From assembly GCF_000369065.1 (NCBI RefSeq), contig NZ_KB849802.1, positions 3,642 to 67,641 on the forward strand: a stretch of 64,000 nt of DNA. Reading direction: 5' to 3'. Source of the DNA: Acinetobacter haemolyticus CIP 64.3 = MTCC 9819. Lineage in GTDB: Bacteria > Pseudomonadota > Gammaproteobacteria > Pseudomonadales > Moraxellaceae. The translations under genes were made by a program, and so were the position numbers. Under the pieces are notes generated by a model. It was given only the letters and a program-made list of their open reading frames with translations, ran no database searches and was not told where the DNA came from. Below are positions 48,865-59,097 of this stretch, in pieces. Numbering within the stretch: position 1 is the first letter of the stretch; each line of letters starts with the position of its first letter.

Positions 48865-49755
48865 ATGACACAAAAAGCCCGAACCATGAAAAGTCTTGCG
48901 TTTATTCATCGTAACGATACTCGTTTTGCTATTGGTGATTTTTATCCTGCCTTATCAGTATTTTCATATCATGAACTTGGAAATACTACTTCACCCTTTT
49001 TATTACTCGACCACCTTGGTCCTGGGCAATTAGAACCACAAAGCAATAAAAAAGGTGTCAATGAACATCCACATCGAGGTTTTGAAACCGTCACCTTTGT
49101 TTTTGCAGGAGAATTAGCGCATAAGGACTCTACAGGTCAAGGTGGCATTATTCAACCAGGCGATGTGCAATGGATGACCGCCGCTGCAGGTATTCAACAT
49201 ATCGAACAATTTAGCCCTGAGTTTCGTCAACAAGGCGGAAAGTTTGAAATGGTACAACTGTGGGTGAATCTGCCCGCTAAAGACAAAATGTCAGCGCCAC
49301 GGTATCAAAGCCTATCCAATAGTGAAATTCCTAAATGCATACTTGATCATCAAGCAGGTTATATTCGTGTAGTCGCTGGTCAATATCGAACTACGCAAGG
49401 CATCGCCAAAACCTTTACCCCAATGAATATTTTTGACATTCATTTAAAAAAGAACCAGCAAATTACCCTCCCCGCAGAAGAAGGAACCACAACATTAATC
49501 TACTTGCGTAAAGGCAAAGCCATGTTTGCAGCGGATGAAGATCATCTTGAAGAACAAGCTCTAGCCGTGATGTCGAGTTTAGGTAGCGATGTTGAAATAA
49601 CAGCGATTGAGGATTGTGATTTGTTATTTTTATCCGCCCAACCTTTAAATGAACCGATCAATGGACATGGCCCCTTTGTAATGAATACTTATGATGAAAT
49701 TCTTGAAGCCTATGATGATATTAAAACTGGAAAATTCGGCCACTATTCAAACTAA
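48865..49755 (+). CDS. Pirin-family protein
   Basis: About 296 residues from ATG 48865 (MTQKARTMKSLAFIHRN); ATG 48886 is an alternative, and the upstream TTG at 48814 is unlikely. Bicupin fold. Metal ligands of the N-terminal cupin are in NEHPHRGFETVTFVFAGELAHKDS (two His, one later His) and GIQHIEQFS. The C-terminal cupin includes IFDIHLKKNQQITLP. Bacterial pirins act as quercetinases or as modulators of central metabolism; the role here is unknown. Confidence 0.88.
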   Translation: MTQKARTMKSLAFIHRNDTRFAIGDFYPALSVFSYHELGNTTSPFLLLDHLGPGQLEPQSNKKGVNEHPHRGFETVTFVFAGELAHKDSTGQGGIIQPGDVQWMTAAAGIQHIEQFSPEFRQQGGKFEMVQLWVNLPAKDKMSAPRYQSLSNSEIPKCILDHQAGYIRVVAGQYRTTQGIAKTFTPMNIFDIHLKKNQQITLPAEEGTTTLIYLRKGKAMFAADEDHLEEQALAVMSSLGSDVEITAIEDCDLLFLSAQPLNEPINGHGPFVMNTYDEILEAYDDIKTGKFGHYSN

Positions 49756-49777
49756 AAATCTTTTAAAATATATCCAT

Positions 49778-49807
49778 AAAAAAACCCGCTTAACGCGGGC
49801 TTTTTTT
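49778..49807. terminator. Terminator, pirin gene / rplU-rpmA
   Basis: AAAAAAACCCGC-TTAAC-GCGGGCTTTTTTT between convergent genes. Confidence 0.88.
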
Positions 49808-49820
49808 GAACCATAAAAGC

Positions 49821-50075
49821 TTAAGCTTCAACAGTTACGTAGCGACGGCCAAATTGACCTTTCACTTCAAATTTTACTACGCCGTCAGCAGTAGCAAATA
49901 AAGTATGGTCACGGCCCATACCAACATTTGCACCAGCGTGGAACTCAGTACCACGTTGACGAACGATGATGTTACCAGCAGTTACAGTTTGACCACCGTA
50001 AACTTTAACACCTAACATCTTAGGATTCGAATCACGACCGTTTTTCGTCGATCCACCGGCTTTTTTAGTTGCCAT
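49821..50075 (-). CDS. rpmA: 50S ribosomal protein L27
   Basis: 84 residues with the standard L27 core [40 protein letters not shown]. No extended N-terminal peptide of the type cleaved in Firmicutes. Co-transcribed with rplU 18 bp upstream. Confidence 0.98.
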   Translation of the reverse strand: MATKKAGGSTKNGRDSNPKMLGVKVYGGQTVTAGNIIVRQRGTEFHAGANVGMGRDHTLFATADGVVKFEVKGQFGRRYVTVEA

Positions 50076-50093
50076 GTCTATTTACTCCTCGTG

Positions 50094-50405
50094 TTAGCCT
50101 GCGATACCAGTAATTTTCAACTCGGTAAACCATTGACGGTGACCTTGTTGTTTACGGTAATGTTTACGACGACGCATTTTGATGATGCGGATTTTGTCGT
50201 GACGACCATGGCCAACTACTTCTGCAGTTACTTTTGCGCCAGCTACAACTGGAGCACCGATTTGAATGCTATCACCGTTTACAAGCATTAATACGTCATC
50301 AAACGTAATAGTTGCACCAGTTTCAGCTTTCAACAATTCAACTTTAAGGGTTTCACCCTCAACAACACGGTGCTGTTTACCACCGCTTTGGATTACTGCG
50401 TACAT
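50094..50405 (-). CDS. rplU: 50S ribosomal protein L21
   Basis: 103 residues from ATG 50405 ([20 protein letters not shown]), the family N terminus; the longer frame to 50543 is leader sequence. [21 protein letters not shown] near the C terminus binds 23S rRNA. First gene of rplU-rpmA, divergent from ispB across 447 bp, as in many gamma-proteobacteria. Confidence 0.98.
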   Translation of the reverse strand: MYAVIQSGGKQHRVVEGETLKVELLKAETGATITFDDVLMLVNGDSIQIGAPVVAGAKVTAEVVGHGRHDKIRIIKMRRRKHYRKQQGHRQWFTELKITGIAG

Positions 50406-50852
50406 AATGTACTCCAACATGCCCGTGTCGTCGTGTCGATAAAGGGATATACCGAACTTAAAACGAACGCCACTGGGGTTATACAAGGGGACAAATTTTA
50501 AGTGAAAATTGATCAAACAACAAGTGATTTTGCATAAATGCATAGATCCGTATGCATTATTTTATTTTCCCAATAAAATCAAATAGATTAACCATACATT
50601 GTTTTGATTGATTCTTTTTGTGATTTGCAATACATTTTTAACCAACCCATTTGGCAATAACAAACTGTGTTTTAACAAAATCTAGAAACCGTCTTTGTCT
50701 CGGTCAGGAAGTCAATTTTTCTGCCTAAAATAAGACCAAAAAACACCTTACCCTGTTCTAAACGGCAAATAACCATATGTGTATCAATGTTTAGCAACAG
50801 ATTAGTTGATACACTTAACGCACTCACTCATCTATACGAGGTTCTTCTTCAT
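50406..50852. other. rplU-ispB divergent control region
   Basis: 447 bp, no ORF judged real. A minus-strand TTGATT with TAATGC 17 bp on lies near 50550-50575 and could serve rplU, leaving a leader of about 140 nt in which an autoregulatory structure is possible. No clear ispB promoter was identified. Confidence 0.3.
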
Positions 50853-51830
50853 ATGGTCATCGATTTCAAGCAAGACATTCTCTCCCCTGTTGCGACAGAT
50901 TTTGCTGCGATGGATCACCTCATCAATGAAGGAATCAGTTCTAAAGTCGGCTTAGTAATGTCCGTGAGCAAGCATGTGGTTGAAGCTGGCGGCAAACGTA
51001 TGCGCCCGATTATGTGTCTACTTGCTGCACGTGCATGTGGGTTAACCAACATGCAGCAAGCTCAACACTTAGCTGCTGTCATTGAAATGTTGCATACCGC
51101 GACACTGGTGCATGATGATGTCGTCGATGAATCCAATTTACGACGAGGCCGCCCGACAGCCAATGCGACGTGGAATAATCAAACTGCGGTTTTGGTCGGT
51201 GATTTTTTGATTGCACGTGCATTTGACCTACTGGTCGATTTAAACAACATGACACTATTAAAAGATTTCTCAACGGGGACATGTGAGATTGCTGAAGGTG
51301 AGGTTTTACAACTCCAATCTCAACATCAACCAGACACCACAGAAGAAATCTATTTAAATATTATCCATGGTAAAACTTCACGTTTGTTTGAGCTTGCGAC
51401 CGAAGGTGCAGCAATATTGGCAGGTACTGAAGAATATCGTGAACCGTTACGTCGCTTCGCTGGGCATTTTGGCAATGCATTCCAAATCATTGATGATATT
51501 TTGGATTACACCTCGGATGCAGAAACATTAGGTAAAAATATTGGTGATGATTTGATGGAAGGTAAACCAACTTTACCTTTAATTTCTGCACTAGCGCACT
51601 CTACAGGTGAAGATCATGCGATTATCCGTCGCAGTATCGCAACTGGTGGTATCGAACATCTGGATAAAGTGATTGAAATCGTTCATCACTCAGGTGGTTT
51701 AGATTATTGCCAAAAGCGTGCTCAACAAGAAACTGACGCGGCTTTAGAGGCACTGAAAGCACTGCCTGACAATGAATATCGTCAAGCACTGATGAATTTA
51801 ACCTTGATGGCTTTACATCGACTACAATAA
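50853..51830 (+). CDS. ispB: Octaprenyl diphosphate synthase
   Basis: 325 residues from ATG 50853 with a GAGGT ribosome site; the 22 extra codons to 50787 are not conserved in type. Trans-prenyltransferase with first Asp-rich motif HDDVVDESNLRRGRPTAN (about 84-101) and second motif QIIDDILDYTSD (about 211-222). Makes the side chain of ubiquinone, used by the Sdh complex of this window. A Gcr-type gene follows after 13 bp. Confidence 0.93.
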   Translation: MVIDFKQDILSPVATDFAAMDHLINEGISSKVGLVMSVSKHVVEAGGKRMRPIMCLLAARACGLTNMQQAQHLAAVIEMLHTATLVHDDVVDESNLRRGRPTANATWNNQTAVLVGDFLIARAFDLLVDLNNMTLLKDFSTGTCEIAEGEVLQLQSQHQPDTTEEIYLNIIHGKTSRLFELATEGAAILAGTEEYREPLRRFAGHFGNAFQIIDDILDYTSDAETLGKNIGDDLMEGKPTLPLISALAHSTGEDHAIIRRSIATGGIEHLDKVIEIVHHSGGLDYCQKRAQQETDAALEALKALPDNEYRQALMNLTLMALHRLQ

Positions 51831-51843
51831 TGTCTGACTGCTT

Positions 51844-53886
51844 ATGCATTTAAATTTATCTGATTTATTTTTAAAAATGCAGGAACAGCTTGAGCACCCT
51901 CAAACTGTTCTTGATGAAAATCTCCTCATTGAATTGGTTAATCGCTTACGACCAAAAAACCCAAATGATGCAGATGAAGTAAAACAAAGAATTCATCATC
52001 TCATCAAAACATTGTTACTGACACCTACATCTGCAAATTTACTTCAGCATTTTTTGTTGAAGCTGATGAGCCAATATAAGCAGATTAGCTTATATGCAGA
52101 TAGTGGAATCCTCTCTCTTGATGGTTTTTGGAATCAGCTTGGACAACGTTTAGGTGCGCACTTTCTTCCATTAGTTGAAGATGGGCAACAACTCACAACG
52201 CTTGTAGGCAAAGTCTTTCACCAAGAAACAGACAGTGAATGGCTAGATCTCATCGACAAACAAGATTGGTCTACATTGTTTAATTTGATTTGTGAAAGCT
52301 CAAATAGTAGTGCTGAAAAACAAGTTTCAAGCAATGAGTTGATCAAAGCCATTACGGTTTTATCCTATCGGATTAGTGGTATTGGGTTATATCCTGAGTT
52401 TATTAATGCTCAACCCGATATTACCGAATACGAATCACCATTCTTGGTACAAAACCGAGAAATAGTTGATTTTATAGAAAAATATAAAAAACAAGTTGAT
52501 CAGCAAGATGCTGTTGCAGTTCTCCCACCGCTGGATGCATCGCAAGCTTTCGTGATGCTTGATCAGTGTCGTGATGTGGTGATGAAAATTCGTCGTGCAA
52601 CGAAGCGGATCGGTGTCAGTATTAGTTTGACTTATTTATTGTCATTATTAGAACAAGCCTTAGATCGTATTGAATTATTACTCAGCCTATTAGCAAGTAA
52701 AGATGAAGTAAAATATCTTGCTCTGGGTGAATTAATAACAGATCTAACTAAAGCGCATTACGATAGTCGAAGCGTTCGTCATCTCCTATCCTCTACCAGT
52801 GAATTAATCGCCTTACAGGTAACAGAAAACGCGAGTAAAACCGGCGAACATTACGTAAGTACCGATAAAGCTGGCTTCTTTGGCATGTACAAAGCAGCAG
52901 CTGGTGCAGGTGCAATTATTGCCACCATGGCAACCTTAAAAATTCTGACTGCACGTTTGGTGTTAGCACCGTTTACCCATGCTTTTTTATATAGCATGAA
53001 CTATTCACTCGGTTTCATGTTGATCCATGTGTTGCATTTTACTGTTGCAACCAAACAACCCGCCATGACTGCGGCTGCGCTAGCGTCTACCGTACAACAG
53101 CAAAAAGGTAGCCGAACCGCTCAAATTGCAGAGTTAGCTGCGCTAATTATTAATATCATTCGAACACAGTTTATTGCCATTTTAGGTAATATTTCGATTG
53201 CGATTCCTGTCGCTGCGCTGATCACATTTTCATGGCAGTTTTATTTGGATGAGCCACTATTAAATCATGCTAAATCAGCAGCGCTATTACATAGTCTCAA
53301 TCCATTCACCTCGCTTGCTGTACCGCATGCTGCAATCGCAGGTGTATGTTTGTTCCTTTCAGGTTTAATTGCTGGTTACTTTGATAATTTAGCTGTCTAT
53401 CGAAAAGTTGGTCCTCGACTCAAACAACATCGTCGCTTGAAACGCTGGATGGGACAAGAACGTTTAGACAAATTTGCCAACTATATTGAAACCAATTTAG
53501 GTGCTTTAGGTGGTAACTTTCTCTTCGGTATTATGCTTGGGAGCATGGGAACCATTGGTTTTATCCTAGGATTACCTTTAGATATTCGTCATATTGCCTT
53601 CGCATCAGCAAACTTTATTCAAGGTTTGATGACCATTGGTTCTCCTGACATTGCATTGATTATTGTGTCATTCCTAGGCGTGTTATTGATCGGTTTAACC
53701 AACTTATTCGTCAGTTTTACTTTAACGATTATTGTGGCTTTACGTGCACGTCGAGTCCGTTTTTCACAATGGAAACCACTGGCACATTTGGTGATGACTC
53801 ATTTCCTTACAAGACCAAGTGACTTCTTTTGGCCACCTAAACAACCCGTTGAAGTACAGGAAAAAACGACCACCGAGAAAAAATGA
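51844..53886 (+). CDS. Gcr-type 'site-specific recombinase' family membrane protein
   Basis: 680 residues. The N-terminal 330 residues are soluble and helical. From about residue 340 there are six to seven membrane segments (GMYKAAAGAGAIIATMATL, LFGIMLGSMGTIGFILGLPL, PDIALIIVSFLGVLLIGLTN). Matches the family named after gonococcal Gcr, once proposed as a site-specific recombinase. The membrane topology makes that role doubtful, and the name should not be taken literally. Probably an operon with ispB. Confidence 0.82.
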   Translation: MHLNLSDLFLKMQEQLEHPQTVLDENLLIELVNRLRPKNPNDADEVKQRIHHLIKTLLLTPTSANLLQHFLLKLMSQYKQISLYADSGILSLDGFWNQLGQRLGAHFLPLVEDGQQLTTLVGKVFHQETDSEWLDLIDKQDWSTLFNLICESSNSSAEKQVSSNELIKAITVLSYRISGIGLYPEFINAQPDITEYESPFLVQNREIVDFIEKYKKQVDQQDAVAVLPPLDASQAFVMLDQCRDVVMKIRRATKRIGVSISLTYLLSLLEQALDRIELLLSLLASKDEVKYLALGELITDLTKAHYDSRSVRHLLSSTSELIALQVTENASKTGEHYVSTDKAGFFGMYKAAAGAGAIIATMATLKILTARLVLAPFTHAFLYSMNYSLGFMLIHVLHFTVATKQPAMTAAALASTVQQQKGSRTAQIAELAALIINIIRTQFIAILGNISIAIPVAALITFSWQFYLDEPLLNHAKSAALLHSLNPFTSLAVPHAAIAGVCLFLSGLIAGYFDNLAVYRKVGPRLKQHRRLKRWMGQERLDKFANYIETNLGALGGNFLFGIMLGSMGTIGFILGLPLDIRHIAFASANFIQGLMTIGSPDIALIIVSFLGVLLIGLTNLFVSFTLTIIVALRARRVRFSQWKPLAHLVMTHFLTRPSDFFWPPKQPVEVQEKTTTEKK

Positions 53887-53966
53887 GATATCAATCAAAT
53901 TTTGTTATGTTTTTTTACTAAACCTTAAAAAAACTTGAAAATGAAATTATCATAAAATTTCAATGC

Positions 53967-53996
53967 TTGACCAAAAGTGTACTCTTGAGTACACTT
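53967..53996 (+). promoter_or_regulatory. Promoter and operator of pap2-adeIJK
   Basis: TTGACC (53967-53972), a 17-bp spacer and TACACT (53990-53995). Overlapping the spacer and the -10 box is a perfect palindrome, AAGTGTACTC-TT-GAGTACACTT (53975-53996). Binding of a repressor here would block polymerase. AdeN, the TetR-type repressor of adeIJK in A. baumannii, is the obvious candidate, though its gene is not in the window. Confidence 0.65.
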
Positions 53997-54047
53997 CAAA
54001 ACACTCTACAACCCTTAAAATGGTTAAGCAAAAAAACTGAGGTTCGC

Positions 54048-54698
54048 ATGCCGTACCTACTACTTTGTATTGGTTGCATTTTTTTAGTTTTAGGTGTGAT
54101 TGGGCTAATTCACCCCTCCACATCAAACTTAGATCTTTTGAGTGTTCAAATGCTATTTGAACACCGTTTTTCCGTGCTTGATCATGTGGCGATCCTACTT
54201 TCTCAATTGGGCGGAATGCCCTTTTTAATCGTTTTAATTACATTTTTGTGCATATATCAAACTTGGATGAAAAATTATAAAAGTTTAGTTTTTATCGCAT
54301 TGAGTGTAATCGGAAGTATTGCTATTGGTTGGCTCCTAAAATGGGGGATTGATCGACCTAGACCTTTAGAGTTTTATCATTTGGTCCAAAGCTATGGCGC
54401 CTCATTCCCAAGCGGTCATAGCCTTTACGCGGCAACCCTAGCGAGCTTAGCGTTGTTATTGTGTCAACAACATCGATATCGCCTATTTGTCATTTTAATC
54501 GCAACGTTATGGATTATGGTGATGGGTATATCAAGAGTCTACTTAGGAGTACATTACCCAACAGATGTGCTCTCAGGCTGGGGAATTGGATTAATTTGGA
54601 CTTCGTTGCTTTGGTTATGGCTGTACCAAAGCAACTTCAACAACAATTTGTTTTTTAGATCAAAATCTAAATTGAGGTGGAACAATGATGTCGGCTAA
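54048..54698 (+). CDS. PAP2-family membrane phosphatase
   Basis: 216 residues from ATG 54048 with GAGG upstream; the longer frame to 53967 would start inside the promoter. Six membrane helices. The phosphatase motifs are KWGIDRPRP, PSGHSLYAA and SRVYLGVHYPTDVLSG, all catalytic residues present. Acts on lipid phosphates such as undecaprenyl diphosphate or phosphatidic acid. Its last 14 bp overlap the adeI start, so it is the first gene of the efflux operon; the link between the two functions is unexplained. Confidence 0.9.
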   Translation: MPYLLLCIGCIFLVLGVIGLIHPSTSNLDLLSVQMLFEHRFSVLDHVAILLSQLGGMPFLIVLITFLCIYQTWMKNYKSLVFIALSVIGSIAIGWLLKWGIDRPRPLEFYHLVQSYGASFPSGHSLYAATLASLALLLCQQHRYRLFVILIATLWIMVMGISRVYLGVHYPTDVLSGWGIGLIWTSLLWLWLYQSNFNNNLFFRSKSKLRWNNDVG

Positions 54699-55908
54699 GC
54701 TTTGGGCTCCTGCCCTAACTGCTTGCGCATTAGCAACAAGCATCGCGCTTGTTGGTTGTAGCAAAGATACAAATGATGCACAGCAAGCTGCTGCTGCACA
54801 ACAAATGCCACCTGCTGAGGTTGGTGTAATTGTAGCTCAACCGCAAAGTATTGAACAAAACGTTGAACTTTCAGGTCGAACATCTGCTTATCAAATTTCA
54901 GAAGTTCGCCCACAAACCAGTGGTGTGATCTTAAAACGCTTGTTTACCGAAGGCAGTTATGTCTCTGAAGGTCAAGCGCTTTATGAGCTTGATTCACGTG
55001 CAAATCGCGCAGCTTTAGACAATGCCAAAGCTGCACTTTTGCAACAACAAGCAAACCTAAGCTCATTACGTACCAAATTAAATCGTTATCAACAACTTGT
55101 TTCTAGCAACGCAGTCTCTAAACAAGAATATGATGACTTACTTGGTCAAGTACGTGTTTCCGAAGCGCAAGTTGCTGCTGCTCAAGCACAAGTGAAAAAT
55201 GCAGAAGTTGATTTTGGTTATTCAACCATCCGCTCACCGATTTCTGGACAATCTGGTCGTTCATCCGTAACGGCTGGTGCGTTGGTGACTGCTAATCAAA
55301 CTGCACCATTGGTCACGATTCAACAACTTGATCCAATCTACGTTGATATTAATCAATCCAGTGCGGAACTTTTGCGCTTACGTCAACAATTGAGTAAAGG
55401 CAGTTTAAGCAACAGCAATAACACCAAGGTAAAGTTAAAACTTGAAGATGGTTCAACCTATCCGATTGAAGGTCAATTAACCTTCTCAGATGCGTCTGTA
55501 AACCAAGATACAGGTACAGTTACTTTACGTGCAGTGTTCTCAAACCCAAATCATTTGCTGCTTCCGGGTATGTATACAACAGCACAAATCGTGCAAGGTC
55601 TTGTACCTAACGCTTATCTAATTCCTCAAGCGGCTGTAGCGCGCTTACCAACAGGACAAGCAACAGTCATGATCGTCAATGACAAAGGTGCTGTTGAAAC
55701 TCGCCCTATTGATACAGCAGGTGTTCAAGGTCAAAACTGGATTGTTACCAATGGTCTTAAGGCTGGTGACAAGGTGATTGTTGAAGGCGTTGCTAAAGTC
55801 AAAGATGGCCAAGAAGTTTCAGCAAAACCTTATCAGGCCCAACCAGCAAATGAAAAGAATGCTGCGCAACCTGCTCAAGCAGAGCAAAAAGCAACTGTAA
55901 AAGCATAA
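54685..55908 (+). CDS. adeI: RND efflux periplasmic adaptor AdeI
   Basis: 407 residues, membrane-fusion lipoprotein with lipobox VGCSK (Cys near residue 25). The barrel-sandwich lipoyl domain has SGRTSAYQISEVRPQTSGVI and GYSTIRSPISGQSGRSSVTAG on either side of a coiled-coil hairpin (about 100-165, NAKAALLQQQANLSSLRTKL). A beta-barrel domain and a Gln/Ala-rich tail follow. Near-identical in type to A. baumannii AdeI. Ribosome site GAGGTGG before ATG 54685. Confidence 0.95.
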   Translation: MMSAKLWAPALTACALATSIALVGCSKDTNDAQQAAAAQQMPPAEVGVIVAQPQSIEQNVELSGRTSAYQISEVRPQTSGVILKRLFTEGSYVSEGQALYELDSRANRAALDNAKAALLQQQANLSSLRTKLNRYQQLVSSNAVSKQEYDDLLGQVRVSEAQVAAAQAQVKNAEVDFGYSTIRSPISGQSGRSSVTAGALVTANQTAPLVTIQQLDPIYVDINQSSAELLRLRQQLSKGSLSNSNNTKVKLKLEDGSTYPIEGQLTFSDASVNQDTGTVTLRAVFSNPNHLLLPGMYTTAQIVQGLVPNAYLIPQAAVARLPTGQATVMIVNDKGAVETRPIDTAGVQGQNWIVTNGLKAGDKVIVEGVAKVKDGQEVSAKPYQAQPANEKNAAQPAQAEQKATVKA

Positions 55909-55920
55909 GGGGCACATTGA

Positions 55921-58900
55921 ATGGCTCAATTTTTTATCCATCGCCCCATATTTGCGTGGGTGATCGCATTAGTCATCATGTTGGCAGGGATATTAACCTT
56001 GTCAAAGATGCCTATTGCCCAGTATCCAACGATTGCTCCGCCAACCGTTACGATTTCTGCAACTTATCCGGGTGCATCAGCTGAAACTGTTGAAAACACC
56101 GTAACCCAGATCATTGAACAACAGATGAATGGTCTAGATGGTTTACGTTATATTTCATCAAACAGTTCTGGTAATGGTCAAGCATCGATCGAGCTTAACT
56201 TTGAGCAAGGTATCGATCCTGATATTGCACAAGTTCAAGTACAAAACAAATTGCAATCCGCAACAGCACTTTTGCCAGAAGATGTACAACGTCAAGGTGT
56301 AACTGTTACTAAATCTGGTGCAAGTTTCTTACAAGTTCTTGCATTTTATTCACCAGATAACAGCATGTCTGACTCTGACATTAAAGACTATGTAAACTCA
56401 TCAATCAAAGAACCGATTAGTCGTGTTGCTGGTGTTGGTGAAGTCCAAGTCTTTGGTGGTTCTTATGCGATGCGTATTTGGCTTGATCCAGCAAAACTGA
56501 CCAACTATCAACTTACACCAAGTGATGTTGCTCGTGCATTACAAGCTCAAAACTCTCAAGTTGCTGTTGGTCAGCTCGGTGGTGCACCTGCCGTAAAAGA
56601 TCAAGTGATCAATGCTACGGTGAATGCGCAAAGCTTATTGCAAACGCCTGAACAGTTTAAAAATATCTTCTTAAAAAACACAGCTTCTGGTGCTGAAGTT
56701 CGCTTAAAGGACGTTGCTCGAGTAGAGCTGGGTTCAGATACTTATGCATTTAACTCTATGTTTAATGGTAAACCTGCTGGTGGTCTTGCGATCAAGATGG
56801 CAACAGGTTCCAATGCACTTGATACCGCTGCTGCTGTTGAAGAGCGTTTAACTGAATTACGTAAGAATTACCCAGCAGGTCTTGAAGACAAACTGGCATA
56901 TGACACCACACCATTTATCAAGCTCTCAATCGAAAGTGTTGTACACACACTGATTGAAGCGGTGATTTTGGTATTCATCGTGATGTTCCTGTTCTTACAG
57001 AACTGGCGTGCGACAATTATTCCAACGTTGGCGATCCCTGTGGTTGTACTCGGTACATTTGCAGTGATTAACATTTTTGGATTCTCGATCAATACTTTAA
57101 CCATGTTTGCAATGGTGCTGGCGATTGGTCTACTAGTCGATGACGCGATTGTTGTGGTTGAGAACGTCGAACGTGTAATGACTGAAGAGCATACTGATCC
57201 TGTCACATCAACTGAAAAATCCATGAAACAAATCTCTGGTGCACTAATTGGTATCACCAGTGTATTAAGTGCGGTATTCGTACCGATGGCATTTTTCAGT
57301 GGTACGACTGGGGTAATTTATCGTCAGTTCTCGATCACGCTCGTTACAGCAATGGTTCTATCATTGATCGTTGCACTCACCTTTACCCCTGCTCTTTGTG
57401 CAACATTGTTAAAACAGCATGATCCAAATAAAGCACCGAGTAACAGTATTTTTGCTCGCTTCTTTAGATGGTTTAACCATAGCTTTGACCGCGTATCGCA
57501 TGGCTATCAGAACGGCGTAAGTCGTATGTTGAAAGCCAAAATCTTTTCAGGTGTGCTCTATGCAGTTGTGATTGGTTTATTGGTGTTCATGTTCCAAAAG
57601 CTCCCTTCTTCATTCCTACCAGAAGAAGATCAGGGTGTTGTCATGACATTAGTACAACTACCACCAAATGCAACGCTTGATCGTACCGATAAAGTTATTG
57701 ATACCATGACCAACTTCTTTATGAAGGAAGAAGATACAGTTGAATCAATCTTTACTGTATCGGGCTTCTCATTTACAGGGATTGGTCAAAATGCAGGTAT
57801 CGGCTTTATTAAGCTAAAAGACTGGAAGGATCGTACCACTGCGGAAACGCAAATTGGCGCATTGATTCAACGTGGTATGGCACTCAATATGATCGTCAAA
57901 GACGCATCATACATCATGCCATTACAGCTTCCAGCAATGCCTGAATTGGGTGTCACTGCTGGTTTCAACCTACAGTTGAAAGACTCAGCGGGTCAAGGTC
58001 ACGAAAAACTGATTGCTGCACGTAATACAATTTTAGGTTTAGCATCTCAAGACAAACGACTGGTTGGCGTGCGTCCAAATGGTCAAGAAGATACACCGCA
58101 ATATCAAATTATGATCGACCAAGCACAAGCGGGTGCAATGGGTGTTAGCATTGCTGACATCAACAGCACTATGAGCATGGCGTGGGGTGGTTCATATATT
58201 AATGACTTCATCGATCGTGGTCGTGTGAAGAAAGTTTATGTTCAAGGTGAAGCGGATAGCCGTATGATGCCTGAAGACTTAAACAAGTGGTATGTGCGTA
58301 ACAATGTAGGTGAAATGGTTCCGTTCTCTGCGTTTGCAACAGGTAAATGGACCTATGGTTCTCCTCGTCTTGAACGTTATAACGGCGTGTCATCGGTGAA
58401 CATTCAAGGTACACCAGCACCAGGAACAAGCTCTGGTGACTCGATGAAAGCCATGGAAGAAATTATTGCGAAACTTCCATCAATGGGCTTACAAGGTTTC
58501 GATTATGAATGGACAGGCTTATCTCTCGAAGAACGTGAGTCTGGTGCTCAAGCACCATTCCTTTATGCGCTTTCTTTGTTGATCGTATTCTTATGCTTAG
58601 CAGCATTATATGAAAGCTGGTCTATCCCGTTCTCTGTCTTACTTGTGGTTCCACTTGGTATTATCGGTGCGATTCTCTTAACTTACTTTGGTATGGTACT
58701 GAAGGATGATCCAAATCTTTCAAATAACATCTACTTCCAAGTGGCAATCATTGCTGTGATTGGTCTATCGGCTAAGAATGCGATCTTGATTGTAGAGTTT
58801 GCAAAAGACTTGCAAGAACAAGGTGAAGAGTTACTAGAAGCAACATTGCACGCAGCAAAAATGCGTCTACGTCCAATTATCATGACCACACTTGCCTTCG

Positions 58901-59097
58901 GCTTTGGTGTACTGCCACTTGCATTATCTTCTGGTGCAGGTGCTGGTAGTCAGCATTCAGTAGGTTACGGTGTATTGGGTGGTGTACTCTCTTCAACACT
59001 TCTAGGTATTTTCTTCATCCCTGTATTCTTCGTGTGGATTCGTAGTATCTTTAAGTACAAACCAAAAACTATAAACATTCAGGAGCATAAATCGTGA
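55921..59097 (+). CDS. adeJ: RND multidrug efflux transporter AdeJ
   Basis: 1058 residues, 12 membrane helices, inner-membrane proton antiporter. The HAE1 signature MAQFFIHRPIFAWVIALVIM starts the protein. Proton-relay aspartates are in AIGLLVDDAIVVVENVERVM (about 407-408) with the partner Lys in GLSAKNAILIVEFAKD. Porter domains carry the usual hydrophobic drug pocket. With AdeI and AdeK it exports many antibiotics and contributes intrinsic resistance in Acinetobacter. Starts 12 bp after adeI. Confidence 0.96.
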   Translation: MAQFFIHRPIFAWVIALVIMLAGILTLSKMPIAQYPTIAPPTVTISATYPGASAETVENTVTQIIEQQMNGLDGLRYISSNSSGNGQASIELNFEQGIDPDIAQVQVQNKLQSATALLPEDVQRQGVTVTKSGASFLQVLAFYSPDNSMSDSDIKDYVNSSIKEPISRVAGVGEVQVFGGSYAMRIWLDPAKLTNYQLTPSDVARALQAQNSQVAVGQLGGAPAVKDQVINATVNAQSLLQTPEQFKNIFLKNTASGAEVRLKDVARVELGSDTYAFNSMFNGKPAGGLAIKMATGSNALDTAAAVEERLTELRKNYPAGLEDKLAYDTTPFIKLSIESVVHTLIEAVILVFIVMFLFLQNWRATIIPTLAIPVVVLGTFAVINIFGFSINTLTMFAMVLAIGLLVDDAIVVVENVERVMTEEHTDPVTSTEKSMKQISGALIGITSVLSAVFVPMAFFSGTTGVIYRQFSITLVTAMVLSLIVALTFTPALCATLLKQHDPNKAPSNSIFARFFRWFNHSFDRVSHGYQNGVSRMLKAKIFSGVLYAVVIGLLVFMFQKLPSSFLPEEDQGVVMTLVQLPPNATLDRTDKVIDTMTNFFMKEEDTVESIFTVSGFSFTGIGQNAGIGFIKLKDWKDRTTAETQIGALIQRGMALNMIVKDASYIMPLQLPAMPELGVTAGFNLQLKDSAGQGHEKLIAARNTILGLASQDKRLVGVRPNGQEDTPQYQIMIDQAQAGAMGVSIADINSTMSMAWGGSYINDFIDRGRVKKVYVQGEADSRMMPEDLNKWYVRNNVGEMVPFSAFATGKWTYGSPRLERYNGVSSVNIQGTPAPGTSSGDSMKAMEEIIAKLPSMGLQGFDYEWTGLSLEERESGAQAPFLYALSLLIVFLCLAALYESWSIPFSVLLVVPLGIIGAILLTYFGMVLKDDPNLSNNIYFQVAIIAVIGLSAKNAILIVEFAKDLQEQGEELLEATLHAAKMRLRPIIMTTLAFGFGVLPLALSSGAGAGSQHSVGYGVLGGVLSSTLLGIFFIPVFFVWIRSIFKYKPKTINIQEHKS

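Noticed and set aside
51844..53886. Gcr-type protein as a genuine DNA recombinase
   Set aside because: Several membrane helices and no recombinase catalytic motif were seen; only the family name suggests it.
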